From positions 53,409 to 117,408 of the forward strand of contig NZ_ACLQ01000024.1 in the NCBI RefSeq assembly GCF_000174755.1: a DNA stretch of 64,000 bases. Direction: 5' to 3'. Position numbers and translations under genes: made by a program. Shown one piece after another: positions 41,205-50,355 of the stretch. Position 1 is the first letter of the stretch; the number at the start of each line of letters is the position of its first letter. The DNA is from Capnocytophaga gingivalis ATCC 33624 (GTDB lineage: Bacteria > Bacteroidota > Bacteroidia > Flavobacteriales > Flavobacteriaceae). The notes under the pieces are model-generated. The model did not search any database, was not told where the DNA came from, and saw only the letters and a list, made by a program, of their open reading frames with translations.

Positions 41205-43298
41205 ATGAAAAAAAATATCTTTATTCTATTTTTCTTAGGAATAATTTCCTTTGCATCTTGTAGTTTTACAGATAAAAAATTTGAGTATACAGGAGATAAG
41301 GAAAAGCTCCTGATGGAGATCATTCAGTATATGGTCTCTCGAGGCCACTATGATCCACAACCTTTGGATGATGCTTACTCCAAGCGTGTATTCAAGGGCT
41401 ATATCCAATACTTAGACCCTCAGAAGCGTTATTTTATCCAAGAGGATATAGATGAGTTCAAGAAGAGTGAAACAAAGCTTGATGATGATCTCAAGAAGAT
41501 GGATATTTCTTTCTTTACCCTGACCTATAACCGCTTGCGCCAACGTATAGAAGAGGCAAACAAACTATCACAGGAACTTCTCAAAGAAAAGTACGAGTTT
41601 ACCAAAAATGAAACTATCGACTTGGATTATGAGAAGATTCCCTATACTAAGAACAAAAAGCAGCTGAGGGAGCGCTGGAGAAAGCTTATCAAATATTCTA
41701 TACTTTCGAACTTGATTATCAAGCAAAAAGAAGAGCAAGATAAGAAAGAGAAAGATGCCAACTATACCCCTAAGGGAGACAAGGAACTTACAACAGAAGC
41801 TGTAGAGGCTACTCAGAAAGCCTTTGAAGAGATGTTTGTTTCCTACAAAGACCTAACTTCAGATGATTGGTTTGGCATCTACCTCAATAGCTATGTAGAG
41901 GCTACAGACCCGCATTCGAGCTATATGGCACCAGATATCAAAGAGCGATTCGATCGAGATATATCCGGAAAGTTCGAAGGGATAGGTGCTGTACTACAGA
42001 AGAAATCCGATGGAATCCGTATTTCCGATATTATCATGGGAGGTCCTGTGTGGAAAGGCAAGCTCTTAGAAGTAGGAGATATGATCCTCAAGGTAGGACA
42101 AGGAAGTAAAGATCCTGTGGATGTGATAGGCATGCGCTTGGAAGATGCAGTGAAGCTTATCAAAGGGAAAAAAGGTACTGAAGTTCGCCTTACCGTAAAG
42201 CGTTTAGATGGAAGTATACAAGTAGTCTCCATAAAGCGTGATGTGGTAGAGATAGAAGAAACCTTTGCCAAATCGGCTATAATCAAGCAAGGAAACCATA
42301 CTTATGGAATCATTAACCTACCCTCCTTCTATGTGAATTTCAACAATACCCGTGAGCGTAACTCCGCTTCGGATATGGCCTTGGAGATAGCCAAGCTCAA
42401 GAAGCAGAATGTAGATGGACTTATCGTAGACTTGCGCAACAATGGTGGGGGCTCCCTATCCAAAGTAGTCGAAATAGCAGGTCTCTTTATCAAAGAAGGT
42501 CCGGTAGTACAAGTGAGAGATGCCGAGAGAAATATACAAGTACTCAGCGATACCGACAGTAGTACCCAATGGGATAAACCCTTGGTAATTCTTATCAATG
42601 AATTGTCCGCTTCAGCATCAGAAATCTTGGCAGCTGCTATGCAAGACTACGGACGAGCAATCATCATAGGCAGCAAACAATCCTACGGCAAAGGCACAGT
42701 ACAGGAGCTGATAGACCTAAACCGCGAGATACGCAATAGCTCCTTGGGAGATTTGGGAGCTATCAAGCTCACTCGCCAGAAGTTCTACCGTATCAATGGA
42801 GGATCTACCCAACTGAAGGGAGTCAATAGCGATGTGGTGATTCCAGATCGTTACCAATACATAAAAGTAGGAGAGAGAGAAATGGAAAACCCTATGCCAT
42901 GGGATGAGATACCTAAGGCCAACTATACCCGCTGGAGCGAAAACCAGAACTTTGCTACCGCTATTGCCAATAGCAAGAAGCGTATAGAAGAGGGAGCCCT
43001 CTTCAAGCTCATAGATGAGAATGCCCGCTGGGTACAGAAACAACGAGATGAGAATACCTATTCGCTTGAGTACAATGCCTATAAGAAACAAATAGATGAA
43101 AGTGAGGCCATGATCAAGAAGTTCAAGCAACTGACCGAATACAAATCATCCTTACAATTCTCCTCTCTGCCTTCCGAAGAAGAGAAAGCTAAAGAGAATG
43201 AAGATGTAAAGATACGTCGTGATCGTTGGCATGAAAATCTTCAAAAGGATATCTATGTAGAAGAGGCTGTAGAGGTACTCAATGATTTAGTAAAATAA
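41205..43298 (+). CDS. prc: Carboxy-terminal (tail-specific) processing protease, S41 family
   Basis: 697 aa. N-terminal signal peptide MKKNIFILFFLGIISFASC with a Cys at residue 19, so probably a periplasmic lipoprotein. An N-terminal helical region (YDPQPLDDAYSKRVFKGYIQ, LDPQKRYFIQEDIDEFK) is followed by a PDZ domain (about 240-330; GKFEGIGAVLQKKSDGIRIS, VGDMILKVGQG, IKGKKGTEVRLTVKR) and the S41 catalytic domain with GLIVDLRNNGGGSL, the nucleophile region NELSASASEILAAAMQDYG and the lysine region GSKQSYGKGTVQ, then the Tsp C-terminal domain. It degrades or trims envelope proteins from the C-terminus. A hairpin terminator follows. Confidence 0.95.
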   Translation: MKKNIFILFFLGIISFASCSFTDKKFEYTGDKEKLLMEIIQYMVSRGHYDPQPLDDAYSKRVFKGYIQYLDPQKRYFIQEDIDEFKKSETKLDDDLKKMDISFFTLTYNRLRQRIEEANKLSQELLKEKYEFTKNETIDLDYEKIPYTKNKKQLRERWRKLIKYSILSNLIIKQKEEQDKKEKDANYTPKGDKELTTEAVEATQKAFEEMFVSYKDLTSDDWFGIYLNSYVEATDPHSSYMAPDIKERFDRDISGKFEGIGAVLQKKSDGIRISDIIMGGPVWKGKLLEVGDMILKVGQGSKDPVDVIGMRLEDAVKLIKGKKGTEVRLTVKRLDGSIQVVSIKRDVVEIEETFAKSAIIKQGNHTYGIINLPSFYVNFNNTRERNSASDMALEIAKLKKQNVDGLIVDLRNNGGGSLSKVVEIAGLFIKEGPVVQVRDAERNIQVLSDTDSSTQWDKPLVILINELSASASEILAAAMQDYGRAIIIGSKQSYGKGTVQELIDLNREIRNSSLGDLGAIKLTRQKFYRINGGSTQLKGVNSDVVIPDRYQYIKVGEREMENPMPWDEIPKANYTRWSENQNFATAIANSKKRIEEGALFKLIDENARWVQKQRDENTYSLEYNAYKKQIDESEAMIKKFKQLTEYKSSLQFSSLPSEEEKAKENEDVKIRRDRWHENLQKDIYVEEAVEVLNDLVK

Positions 43299-43319
43299 GA
43301 ACATATTAAAAAATATTTT

Positions 43320-43354
43320 AACGCTTTGAAGATCCTATCTTTAGAGCGTTTTTT
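43320..43354 (+). terminator. Probable intrinsic terminator after prc
   Basis: AACGCT and AGCGTT pair around a 19-base loop, followed by six T. The stem is short, so moderate strength. Confidence 0.6.
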
Positions 43355-43383
43355 CAAGAAAATAAAGCACCTAATAGAGCAAT

Positions 43384-44556
43384 ATGAGAACAAAAATAGT
43401 AGCACTAATGTCTATTTTTACATTTTTTCAGCAATTATTTGCGCAACCCATTACTCAAAAACAAATTTTTGCAGAAGATATTTCCAAGATAAACTCTCTG
43501 GAAAAAGCAATCCAACAATCGGAGCTGGTAGTCAATTACCTTCTACAAGAACACTATACTCCGAGTATGTCCATATGTGTGACCAAGCGCGGTTTTCCGA
43601 TCTGGGAACAGGGGTATGGCTATGCCGATATAGAGAACAAAGTAGGGGTGAACCCCCGCGAGACCCTGTACCGTATCGCCAGTGTTTCCAAGCCCTTGAC
43701 AGGAATGGCACTAACCAAGATGCAGGAACAGGGCTGGATAGACTGGAACTGTTCGCTCTATGACTATGTCCCTTATTTTCCTAAAAAACAATATGACTTT
43801 ACTGTAAAACAATTGGCGGGGCACTTGGCAGGGATACGTGCCTACAAAGGGAAAGAAGTCTTTCTTAACCGCTTTATGAGCATCAAGGAAGGAATAAGCG
43901 TATTCGCAGAAGACCCTTTGCTTTTCGAACCTGGGACACAATATTATTACAATAGTTATGATATCAACCTTGTTTCTTTGGCTATGCAGGAGGCACGTAA
44001 GGAACCTTTCGAATGGTATGTAACCCACAATGTATTGGAGCCTATAGGGATGAAGCATACCTTTCCCGATATGGGAGGGCTGTCCCCGAACCAGTCCATT
44101 CCGTATTCTCCTGATAAGAAGAAACAATTCAAAAGATCTACCGAGGTGAACAACTTCTTTAAGCTCGGAGGAGGAGGATTCCTCTCTACTGCCTATGATG
44201 TAAACCTAATGGGACAAGCGATATTGGGCAAGGCTTTCCTAAAACCAGAATACCAAGAGCAAATGCTCACCTCCCAACAGCTCAATACCGGAAAAGATAC
44301 GGGCTATGGCATTGGCTGGCAGACAACCACCGACTGGCAAGGGCGTACCTATTACGGGCATATAGGCAATGGTATAGGGGGATATGCTTGGTTCTATGTA
44401 TATCCTGAGGAAGAAGTGGTCTTTACCTTCTTGTTCAATACGACTAACCCCTCCATAGCGGACTATATGCATAGAATTATGGACTGTATGCTCAAAGGCG
44501 CCTCCTATAAGGAGTATACTACTCATAACTATCCAGTGATACACAATGAGCAATGA
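43384..44556 (+). CDS. Serine hydrolase of the beta-lactamase/penicillin-binding fold
   Basis: 390 aa. Signal peptide MRTKIVALMSIFTFFQQLFA, cleaved before QPITQ. The three catalytic boxes are visible: SxxK as Ser100-Val-Ser-Lys103 (YRIASVSKPLTGMALTKM), a YYN motif about residues 188-190 (GTQYYYNSYDINLVSLAMQ) and HIGN (YYGHIGNGIGGYAWFYVYP) in place of KTG. This is the AmpC/class C-like family, including D-aminopeptidases, esterases and peptidoglycan enzymes. The substrate is not clear. Secreted to the periplasm or beyond. Stands alone between terminators. Confidence 0.87.
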   Translation: MRTKIVALMSIFTFFQQLFAQPITQKQIFAEDISKINSLEKAIQQSELVVNYLLQEHYTPSMSICVTKRGFPIWEQGYGYADIENKVGVNPRETLYRIASVSKPLTGMALTKMQEQGWIDWNCSLYDYVPYFPKKQYDFTVKQLAGHLAGIRAYKGKEVFLNRFMSIKEGISVFAEDPLLFEPGTQYYYNSYDINLVSLAMQEARKEPFEWYVTHNVLEPIGMKHTFPDMGGLSPNQSIPYSPDKKKQFKRSTEVNNFFKLGGGGFLSTAYDVNLMGQAILGKAFLKPEYQEQMLTSQQLNTGKDTGYGIGWQTTTDWQGRTYYGHIGNGIGGYAWFYVYPEEEVVFTFLFNTTNPSIADYMHRIMDCMLKGASYKEYTTHNYPVIHNEQ

Positions 44557-44763
44557 ACAATGATTAATGAGCAATGATTAATGATTAATGACTCAAGTTT
44601 TGTAAGTTCTATAAGTTGCTGATTTTCAAAACCTCCCCCTCTTCACATACTCGCTCTCGCGACTTCCTCCAAAGGGGAAATTAGTAACTGTTGGAAATTC
44701 AATAAGTTATGGAAGTAAATATTTTTCATATTGACTAACAAATTTAGCCTTTTAAACGAATTT

Positions 44764-44797
44764 AAACTCCCCTTTTGAGGAGAGGGGAGTTTTTTTG
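44764..44797 (+). terminator. Intrinsic terminator-like hairpin
   Basis: AAACTCCCC and GGGGAGTTT form a 9-bp stem followed by seven T. It lies about 210 bp after the serine hydrolase. The stretch 44557-45063 otherwise contains short CAATGATTA-type repeats (44545-44590) and two copies of a TGTTTCA...GTGTTGTTAAAA motif (44825 and 44968). Confidence 0.75.
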
Positions 44798-45063
44798 TAT
44801 GTCGATAATTATTAGATTGGGTAGTGTTTCAAAAGTGTTGTCAAAATTTCAACGACTTACACCAACATAATACAAAAGATCTACCCCGCTATTTTCCTTT
44901 ATACACCATAGAGATAAGTGTTTTTTAATCTTATAATACGCTCTAAATAGTGTAAAGGGGTGCCTAATGTTTCAGCAGTGTTGTTAAAAGAACGCTACTC
45001 GAACTACACCAAGGATCTAAAAAAGTAAATGGGGAAAAAAAAACATCACTAATTTTCAGAAAA

Positions 45064-46134
45064 ATGGACTTAAATAAGATGTTGTATTTCTCCCTGTTGA
45101 GGTTTTGCGGGGAGCAGCAGGAAGAAAAAGAGGAACTTTTGAAAATTACAAACTACCAAAATGAGGAAGGTGATTTTCTGTTGGCTACACTGCCTAAAAA
45201 GAGAGAACTCGATGAACTGCTATATGCACTGAAAAATGACGCTTTGTATGATAAACTCCAAACAGAGATTTCTCATTCTTGTTTTGAGGACATTTTTTCT
45301 CTTTTAGAAGTCTGTTTAAGAGCCTTTTATTACTACGACAACTATTATATCAATGATAGATTACAGTTCTTTTCATTGATTCAGTTACTAAAAAAAGAGA
45401 ATACTGAACACGCCTTTAAGTATTTATTGTTCTTTAACCCTTGTGGGGAAACTTTTATAGAAAGAAACCAACTCACAAAGCAGGGATATTTTATGGATAA
45501 CATAGCTACTGATATAAAAGAGGTTTTTGAAAAGCTGTTTTCTGCTGTCTTTGAGTTAAAAAACAAGAAAGAATGTTATCACCAAATAGCTAAAAAGGAT
45601 ATAGAATGCTTGTATTCTCTGTTAAAAGAAATGGTATACACTATTTTTGGAGCGCAAACACTTACGCTTTCGCAGGCTGTAAAAACGTTTTTTGAGATAG
45701 ATGAGGATAGAGAAAAGCTATACTTATCTCTTTCAAAAGCTATTGATTTATACAAGTTAGTTAGCTTTGATAATGAAGATAATAGCGCCTCTCATTATTA
45801 TATGAGAGATTATATGGGAGAGGAAATTCCTACTATAGAAAACAAAGTTAGCAGGAGTGCTAAAACTAAATATAAAAGTGAATGCTTGATAGATAGTTAT
45901 CTTTTTAAGTATGCTAAAACTCCTAATGAGTTCATAGCTTTTTTGGGCTTTTTAAAAACACATAATTTTCAGCAATATATAAAATTCTCTATACTCTTGT
46001 TTTCACACCCACTTATTATTTTCGATTGGGAGTTTAAAAGGGCTTTATGCCATTCTAAAATAAGAGAAGTTTTGCCCCAAGGAGGATATGCTATGAATCT
46101 ATTAGACAAACTTAAAGCTATATTGCAATTATAA
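45064..46134 (+). CDS. Hypothetical protein in an accessory patch
   Basis: 356 aa, no signal peptide, mostly helical with many aromatic residues. It opens MDLNKMLYFSLLRFCGEQQE and closes GGYAMNLLDKLKAILQL. No known domain is recognised. A second, almost completely deleted copy of the same unit is at 46943-47075 and preserves the upstream motif and the last 19 codons. Together with the SUKH-type gene next to it this looks like a set of exchangeable immunity or defence cassettes, but that is context only. Low GC compared with flanking housekeeping genes supports recent acquisition. Confidence 0.7.
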   Translation: MDLNKMLYFSLLRFCGEQQEEKEELLKITNYQNEEGDFLLATLPKKRELDELLYALKNDALYDKLQTEISHSCFEDIFSLLEVCLRAFYYYDNYYINDRLQFFSLIQLLKKENTEHAFKYLLFFNPCGETFIERNQLTKQGYFMDNIATDIKEVFEKLFSAVFELKNKKECYHQIAKKDIECLYSLLKEMVYTIFGAQTLTLSQAVKTFFEIDEDREKLYLSLSKAIDLYKLVSFDNEDNSASHYYMRDYMGEEIPTIENKVSRSAKTKYKSECLIDSYLFKYAKTPNEFIAFLGFLKTHNFQQYIKFSILLFSHPLIIFDWEFKRALCHSKIREVLPQGGYAMNLLDKLKAILQL

Positions 46135-46153
46135 TTAAGAACTTAACCTATAA

Positions 46154-46249
46154 TCATTATTTCTTTGGATTTTTTCAAAAAACAGCGATTTATTTCTTTG
46201 GATAATTTTAATTTTGTACTTTTACCACCTGATATATAACTCTTTATAA
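46154..46249 (+). repeat. Duplicated promoter region, copy 1
   Basis: About 95 bp (TCATTATTTCTTTGGATTTT onward to GATATATAACTCTTTATA) repeated with few changes at 47757-47851, just upstream of the DUF4143 ATPase. In this copy the -7 element is damaged (TACTTTTA instead of TATCTTTG). Confidence 0.85.
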
Positions 46250-46353
46250 TTTATTTGATATAATGTTATGCAATTTCCATTAACAAGTTTGCACAATGCC
46301 TTTAAACACTCTGGAGCTGCAAATGAAATTAGAAAAACAAAACATCATTAAAA

Positions 46354-46930
46354 ATGAATATAGATAAAATAATTGAAAAATTAGGAGGAATAGTTCCTCT
46401 TTACCCTAAAAAACAAACTTGTCCTAACGAAGATTATTGGGCAAAAGTAGAAAAATTAGTTGGAGAGCAAATACCTATTGTTTATAAGAATTTTGCTACT
46501 AAATACGGAGTATCAACACCTAATAACTTATTAAAAGCAGTGCCCTTTACAGAAGAAGCTGAATACCAACACCCAGAAAGTGTAGGTATTCCTAATTATA
46601 CTTTTTTAGAAACAAGTATTAATGTTTTCTTCGGAAAAGGAACTGACTATGACCTTGTTAAAACATTGAAAGAATTTAAGAATAGAATGCCTGCTAAATT
46701 CCTACCAATAGCTGATAGCGGAGTGGAACCTAATTGTTATCTCATTAAATTTAAAAGACTATGGAAAAGTATATTTTTGGTATAGGGATGCCGAATGGGA
46801 TAGTGAAGATTATTTAGAAGAAACAGGCAAGATAATGCCTGAAGAAGTTAAATATCAAAAATTTTGGCTTATAGGTTCTAACTTTGAAAATTTTTGGGAG
46901 CGACTTTCAATTGATGATGAATGGGATTAA
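46354..46930 (+). pseudogene. SUKH (SMI1/KNR4) family gene with a one-base frameshift
   Basis: MNIDKIIEKLGGIVPLYPKK starts a SUKH-like protein: VEKLVGEQIPIVYKNFATKY, YTFLETSINVFFGKG and MPAKFLPIADSGVEPNCYLI are the expected strands. The frame given by ATG 46354 ends at 46785 with LWKSIFLV. Removing one A from the AAAA at about 46753-46757 restores the frame: KDYGKVYFWYRDAEWDSEDY and IGSNFENFWERLSIDDEWD, stopping at 46930. This is a complete SUKH ending. SUKH proteins are common immunity proteins against nuclease toxins. As written the gene makes a product lacking about 45 residues. Confidence 0.75.
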
Positions 46931-46942
46931 TAAAGCACTTGG

Positions 46943-47075
46943 TTAATGTTTCAGATGTGTTGTTAAAAGAATGCTACACGAGAACCCAAAAAAGATAAAT
47001 GGAATAAAAACTTTGCCTCAAGAGGGATATGCTATGAATCTATTAGATAAACTTAAAGCTGTATTCCCCTTTTAA
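46943..47075 (+). pseudogene. Deleted second copy of the 45064-46134 unit
   Basis: It preserves the upstream sequence TGTTTCAG.TGTGTTGTTAAAAGAA (compare 44968) and then jumps to LPQEGYAMNLLDKLKAVFPF, the end of the gene at 45064-46134. Everything between is missing. Confidence 0.8.
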
Positions 47076-47086
47076 ATAAAACTACA

Positions 47087-47719
47087 ATGAGAACCATAAG
47101 AAAAAAAAACAAGTGTCATAGAATTAGAATATACCCCAAAATTTGGTTAAACATCAATTTTGGTGAAGAAATTTTTCGTTTGCTAAAAGGGGAGGTAATG
47201 CTCGACAAAACCCCTTATAGCGATGAAACTTTAGTACCTATTGAAAATCCAACCATAGAAGGTGATATTTTCTCCTATCAAGTAGGGAAAACCTTATATA
47301 AAATGGACTGCTCCACTATGGAAGGAGCTATAGATTTGGCTCTGCTGGTGGAAAAGCTAAAAAATGAAACCAAAATAATAGAAAATTCTATTGATGAATA
47401 TTTCGAAATTACTTTAGAAGAAAAAAACCTTAGTTTTAGTATTGGTGATTTCAATAGAATGATATTGATAGACTATAATAAATATAGGAATCAATTTACA
47501 GAACGTTTTCCAGAACCAACAAAACGTTATACAATGGGAGATTATTATGTAGAGAATGGTATTATCTATATATAAACTATAGGGAAGAATTTGAAAGATG
47601 AAAATGACCCTGTTGTAGATTATCAATATCAGTGGCACCTCAAGCTAAATAAGGTGCTACAAACTACTCTTGAGCGATTGCTGGAAATAGGAAGAGGGAA
47701 GAAGAATATGAATATTTGA
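47087..47719 (+). pseudogene. Hypothetical gene interrupted by an in-frame stop
   Basis: The first part, 162 aa, ends at TAA 47573-47575 (YYVENGIIYI). The same frame then continues open for 47 more codons with protein-like composition (KNLKDENDPVVDYQYQWHLK, LNKVLQTTLERLLEIGRGKK) to TGA at 47717. The gene therefore probably encoded about 210 residues and has acquired a nonsense codon, or the short form is the functional one. No domain is recognised. No signal peptide. Neighbouring genes suggest a toxin-immunity type accessory role. Confidence 0.5.
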
Positions 47720-47756
47720 AGACCTCCCCGTGTTGAGTAAAAAATAACTTGCAAAA

Positions 47757-47851
47757 TCATTATTTCTTTGGATTTTTGCAAAAAACAGCAATTTATTTCT
47801 TTGGATAATTTTAATTTTGTATCTTTGTCGCCTGATATATAACTCTTTATA
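47757..47851 (+). repeat. Duplicated promoter region, copy 2, with intact -7 element
   Basis: Same sequence as 46154-46249. TATCTTTG at 47820-47827 is intact and would drive the ATPase gene starting at 47861. Confidence 0.85.
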
Positions 47852-47860
47852 TTTTATAAG

Positions 47861-49225
47861 ATGTATTACCCAAGATTAATAGATAGCTATCTAAAAGAAT
47901 GGGCTTTACGCCCTGCTCGCAAACCTTTATTGTTAAGGGGTGCCCGTCAGGTGGGTAAATCGACAGCAGTAAGAGAGTTGGGCAAACAATTTGAGAATTT
48001 CGTAGAAATAAACTTAGAAAAGCAACCTTCATTTATACAACTCTTTCAGGGAGACCTCGATGTAAAGCGTATAGTACCTCAGCTTTCGGCTATGGTAGGT
48101 AAGCCTATTGTTGCTGGACAAACACTGCTTTTTATAGACGAGATACAAGCGGCAGGCGAGGCAATTATGGCATTGCGTTTTTTTAAAGAAGATATGCCCG
48201 ATTTGCACGTGATAGCCGCAGGTTCTCTCTTAGAGTTTGCCCTCGAAACATTGCCAACCTTTGGAGTAGGGCGTATCCACTCTATGTTTGTCTACCCAAT
48301 GACTTTTGATGAGTTTTTAAGGGCTTGTGGCGAAACTTTGCTATTGGAAGCGCGCAATAGTGCTACTGCCGAAGCGCCTTTACCATTACCTTTATACGAG
48401 AAGTTAGTAGGGTTATTTCGCTCTTATATGTTGGTAGGAGGGATGCCAGAGGTAGTAGCCAAATGGGTAGCCACACGCGATTATTTGGCTTGCCAAGAGG
48501 TGCAAGACGATATTGTACTCACCTATCAGGACGATTTTCCTAAATACCGAAAGAGAGTAGACCCTACCTTGCTTAGATTTACCCTGCAAAGCGTCGCCTT
48601 ACAAATAGGCAGTAAGTTTGTATACTCGCAAGTAGGAGGAGGGGGATACCATAGTAATGAGGTGAAAAAAGCGTTGGAATTGCTTATTTTAGCGGGTATA
48701 ATCACACCTGTAACGCACACCGATGCTAACGGGCTTCCGTTAGGAAGTGAAGCCAACCCTACTTATAGGAAAATGCTACTGCTCGACAGTGGGTTGCTAC
48801 TCCGTTGGCTTGATATGACAGGCGACATCACAGAGCTTACAACCCAAATACTCACCCAAAACCCTACCGACTTAGTAAACAAAGGGGCGCTTACTGAGAT
48901 GATTGCGGGGCTTGAACTATTGCGATACCGCACCCCCAATATGCGACACGAGTTATTTTACTGGGTGCGCAGAGCCAAAAATGCACAGGCAGAGGTAGAT
49001 TATCTCATACCCTACGAGTCGGCAGTATTGCCTATAGAAGTAAAAGCAGGCACACAAGGAGGAATGAAGAGTTTGTGGCAGTTTATGCGCGAAAAGAAGC
49101 TAAAGAACGCCATAAGAGCCTCATTAGAGAACTTTGGAACGTTCACCTATACCGATACTGAAGAAGGAGCAGAGCGCACAGTGAGGGTATGTCCGCTGTT
49201 TGCTTTGTCACAGATTGCACAATAG
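47861..49225 (+). CDS. AAA ATPase with DUF4143 domain
   Basis: 454 aa. The N-terminal AAA_14-type ATPase has Walker A LLRGARQVGKSTAVRELG (about 24-41) and Walker B TLLFIDEIQAAGEAIMALRF, then VIAAGSLLEFAL. The C-terminal DUF4143 domain includes GGMPEVVAKW, DDFPKYRKRVDP, LLILAGIITPV, LLLDSGLLLRWL and the nuclease-like ELFYWVRRAKNAQAEVDYLI. Proteins of this kind are widespread, often carried by mobile or oral bacteria, with no settled function. It lies convergently to the cbb3 operon and shares a bidirectional terminator with it. Codon composition is close to core genes. Confidence 0.9.
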   Translation: MYYPRLIDSYLKEWALRPARKPLLLRGARQVGKSTAVRELGKQFENFVEINLEKQPSFIQLFQGDLDVKRIVPQLSAMVGKPIVAGQTLLFIDEIQAAGEAIMALRFFKEDMPDLHVIAAGSLLEFALETLPTFGVGRIHSMFVYPMTFDEFLRACGETLLLEARNSATAEAPLPLPLYEKLVGLFRSYMLVGGMPEVVAKWVATRDYLACQEVQDDIVLTYQDDFPKYRKRVDPTLLRFTLQSVALQIGSKFVYSQVGGGGYHSNEVKKALELLILAGIITPVTHTDANGLPLGSEANPTYRKMLLLDSGLLLRWLDMTGDITELTTQILTQNPTDLVNKGALTEMIAGLELLRYRTPNMRHELFYWVRRAKNAQAEVDYLIPYESAVLPIEVKAGTQGGMKSLWQFMREKKLKNAIRASLENFGTFTYTDTEEGAERTVRVCPLFALSQIAQ

Positions 49226-49245
49226 AGACTTAATATGTTACAAAA

Positions 49246-49282
49246 AAAGTGCTTGTAGTTCTAAGGTTCTACAAGCACTTTT
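49246..49282. terminator. Bidirectional terminator between the ATPase gene and ccoP
   Basis: AAAGTGCTTGTAG pairs with CTACAAGCACTTT around an 11-base loop, with A and T runs on either side. Confidence 0.92.
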
Positions 49283-49300
49283 CTATAAAATCACTGATTG

Positions 49301-50161
49301 TTATTTTTTCCAAATAATGTCTCCTTCAGGAGCCTTAGGGCTGGCAGGGCTACTTCCCTGTAGGGAGAGTACATAGCTGGCTACCTGTTGGCGTTGTTTG
49401 GCAGTGAGGGTAGCCTTCCAGGCAACCATACCTTTACCTTCACGTCCTCCTTCGGAGATGGTGTGGAATACATTCTTGATATCTCCCCCAAGGATCCAGT
49501 GATCATCGGTAAGGTTAGGACCTATACCTCCACCGCCGTCAGGAGCGTGGCACATGATACAGTTGGCTTGGAAGATACTTTTTCCTTCCTGTAGGCTGGC
49601 TGCATCGGTAAGTTCTGTAACGCTATCGGCATCAATCATACCAGGGTTAGCCTTTTTGAAAGCCTCAATCGCATGTTGGGCATCGGTAATCTCTTGCTCA
49701 TATTCAGCTTTCTGACTAAGCCCTCCAAATACTTCATACTTGAATAGGTATACTACAGCAAAGATGATACAAGCATAGAAAAGATATGTCCACCAAGGAG
49801 GGAGGTTGTTATCCAGCTCTTGGATCCCGTCATAGTTATGATCGAGGATAATTTCAGATTCTTTTTCTAAAGGTTTTTGGTCAAGCATCTTGGCTACAAA
49901 GCGCCCCCACCAGCTGTTTTGCTCCGCAAGCTCTCTTTGTTGTTTTTGAGAGTCGGTGAGCAGGCGGTCAAGAATATCCTCAGAGCGGTAGCGGATCATC
50001 TCAATAGCAATGAGTATCAAGGTAAGGAACCCTAAAAATGCTTGGATAGGAACCATAGAAACAATAGCAGATGCTTCTTCTGTTCCATATATATATTCTA
50101 ACAATAAGGCAGCAAAACCTACAATGATAAGAATACGTATTAATGCTAATAAATTTCTCAT
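49301..50161 (-). CDS. ccoP: cbb3-type cytochrome c oxidase subunit III
   Basis: 286 aa. Two N-terminal membrane helices precede the CcoP signature DHNYDGIQELDNNLPPWW and its membrane helix (YLFYACIIFAVVYLFKYEVF). One c-type haem site follows: ANCIMCHAPDGGGGIGPNLT (CxxCH) with later Met in GKGMVAWKATL. It passes electrons to the CcoO/CcoN core in the high-affinity terminal oxidase. Proteobacterial CcoP has two haems; one haem is seen here, as is usual in Bacteroidota. The ATG overlaps the end of ccoQ by four bases. It ends the operon at a terminator. Confidence 0.95.
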   Translation of the reverse strand: MRNLLALIRILIIVGFAALLLEYIYGTEEASAIVSMVPIQAFLGFLTLILIAIEMIRYRSEDILDRLLTDSQKQQRELAEQNSWWGRFVAKMLDQKPLEKESEIILDHNYDGIQELDNNLPPWWTYLFYACIIFAVVYLFKYEVFGGLSQKAEYEQEITDAQHAIEAFKKANPGMIDADSVTELTDAASLQEGKSIFQANCIMCHAPDGGGGIGPNLTDDHWILGGDIKNVFHTISEGGREGKGMVAWKATLTAKQRQQVASYVLSLQGSSPASPKAPEGDIIWKK

Positions 50162-50349
50162 AAAATGTTGTTGTTTTGATCGTCGTCGTTAAAAGGGAGG
50201 TTACTAATCTCATTCAGATCCTTTTTCTTGTAGGAGAGTACCCACCAGAATAGGACGATGAAAAAAGTAAAGCAAATAATTAAAGAAATAATCGGGTAAA
50301 GTGAAACACCTTCGATGGAAGCCATGTGGTGTTTGATAAACTTCATCAT
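50158..50349 (-). CDS. ccoQ: cbb3-type oxidase subunit CcoQ/FixQ
   Basis: 63 aa with one membrane helix (LYPIISLIICFTFFIVLFWW) and the FixQ-like ending VLSYKKKDLNEISNLPF. It stabilises the oxidase. Located between ccoNO (6 bases) and ccoP (4-base overlap). Two adjacent ATG codons are possible starts. Confidence 0.9.
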   Translation of the reverse strand: MMKFIKHHMASIEGVSLYPIISLIICFTFFIVLFWWVLSYKKKDLNEISNLPFNDDDQNNNIL

Positions 50350-50355
50350 AACGAA

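Noticed and set aside
43326..43763. Plus-strand frame overlapping the start of the serine hydrolase
   Set aside because: Out of frame with the clear signal peptide and SxxK protein at 43384-44556.
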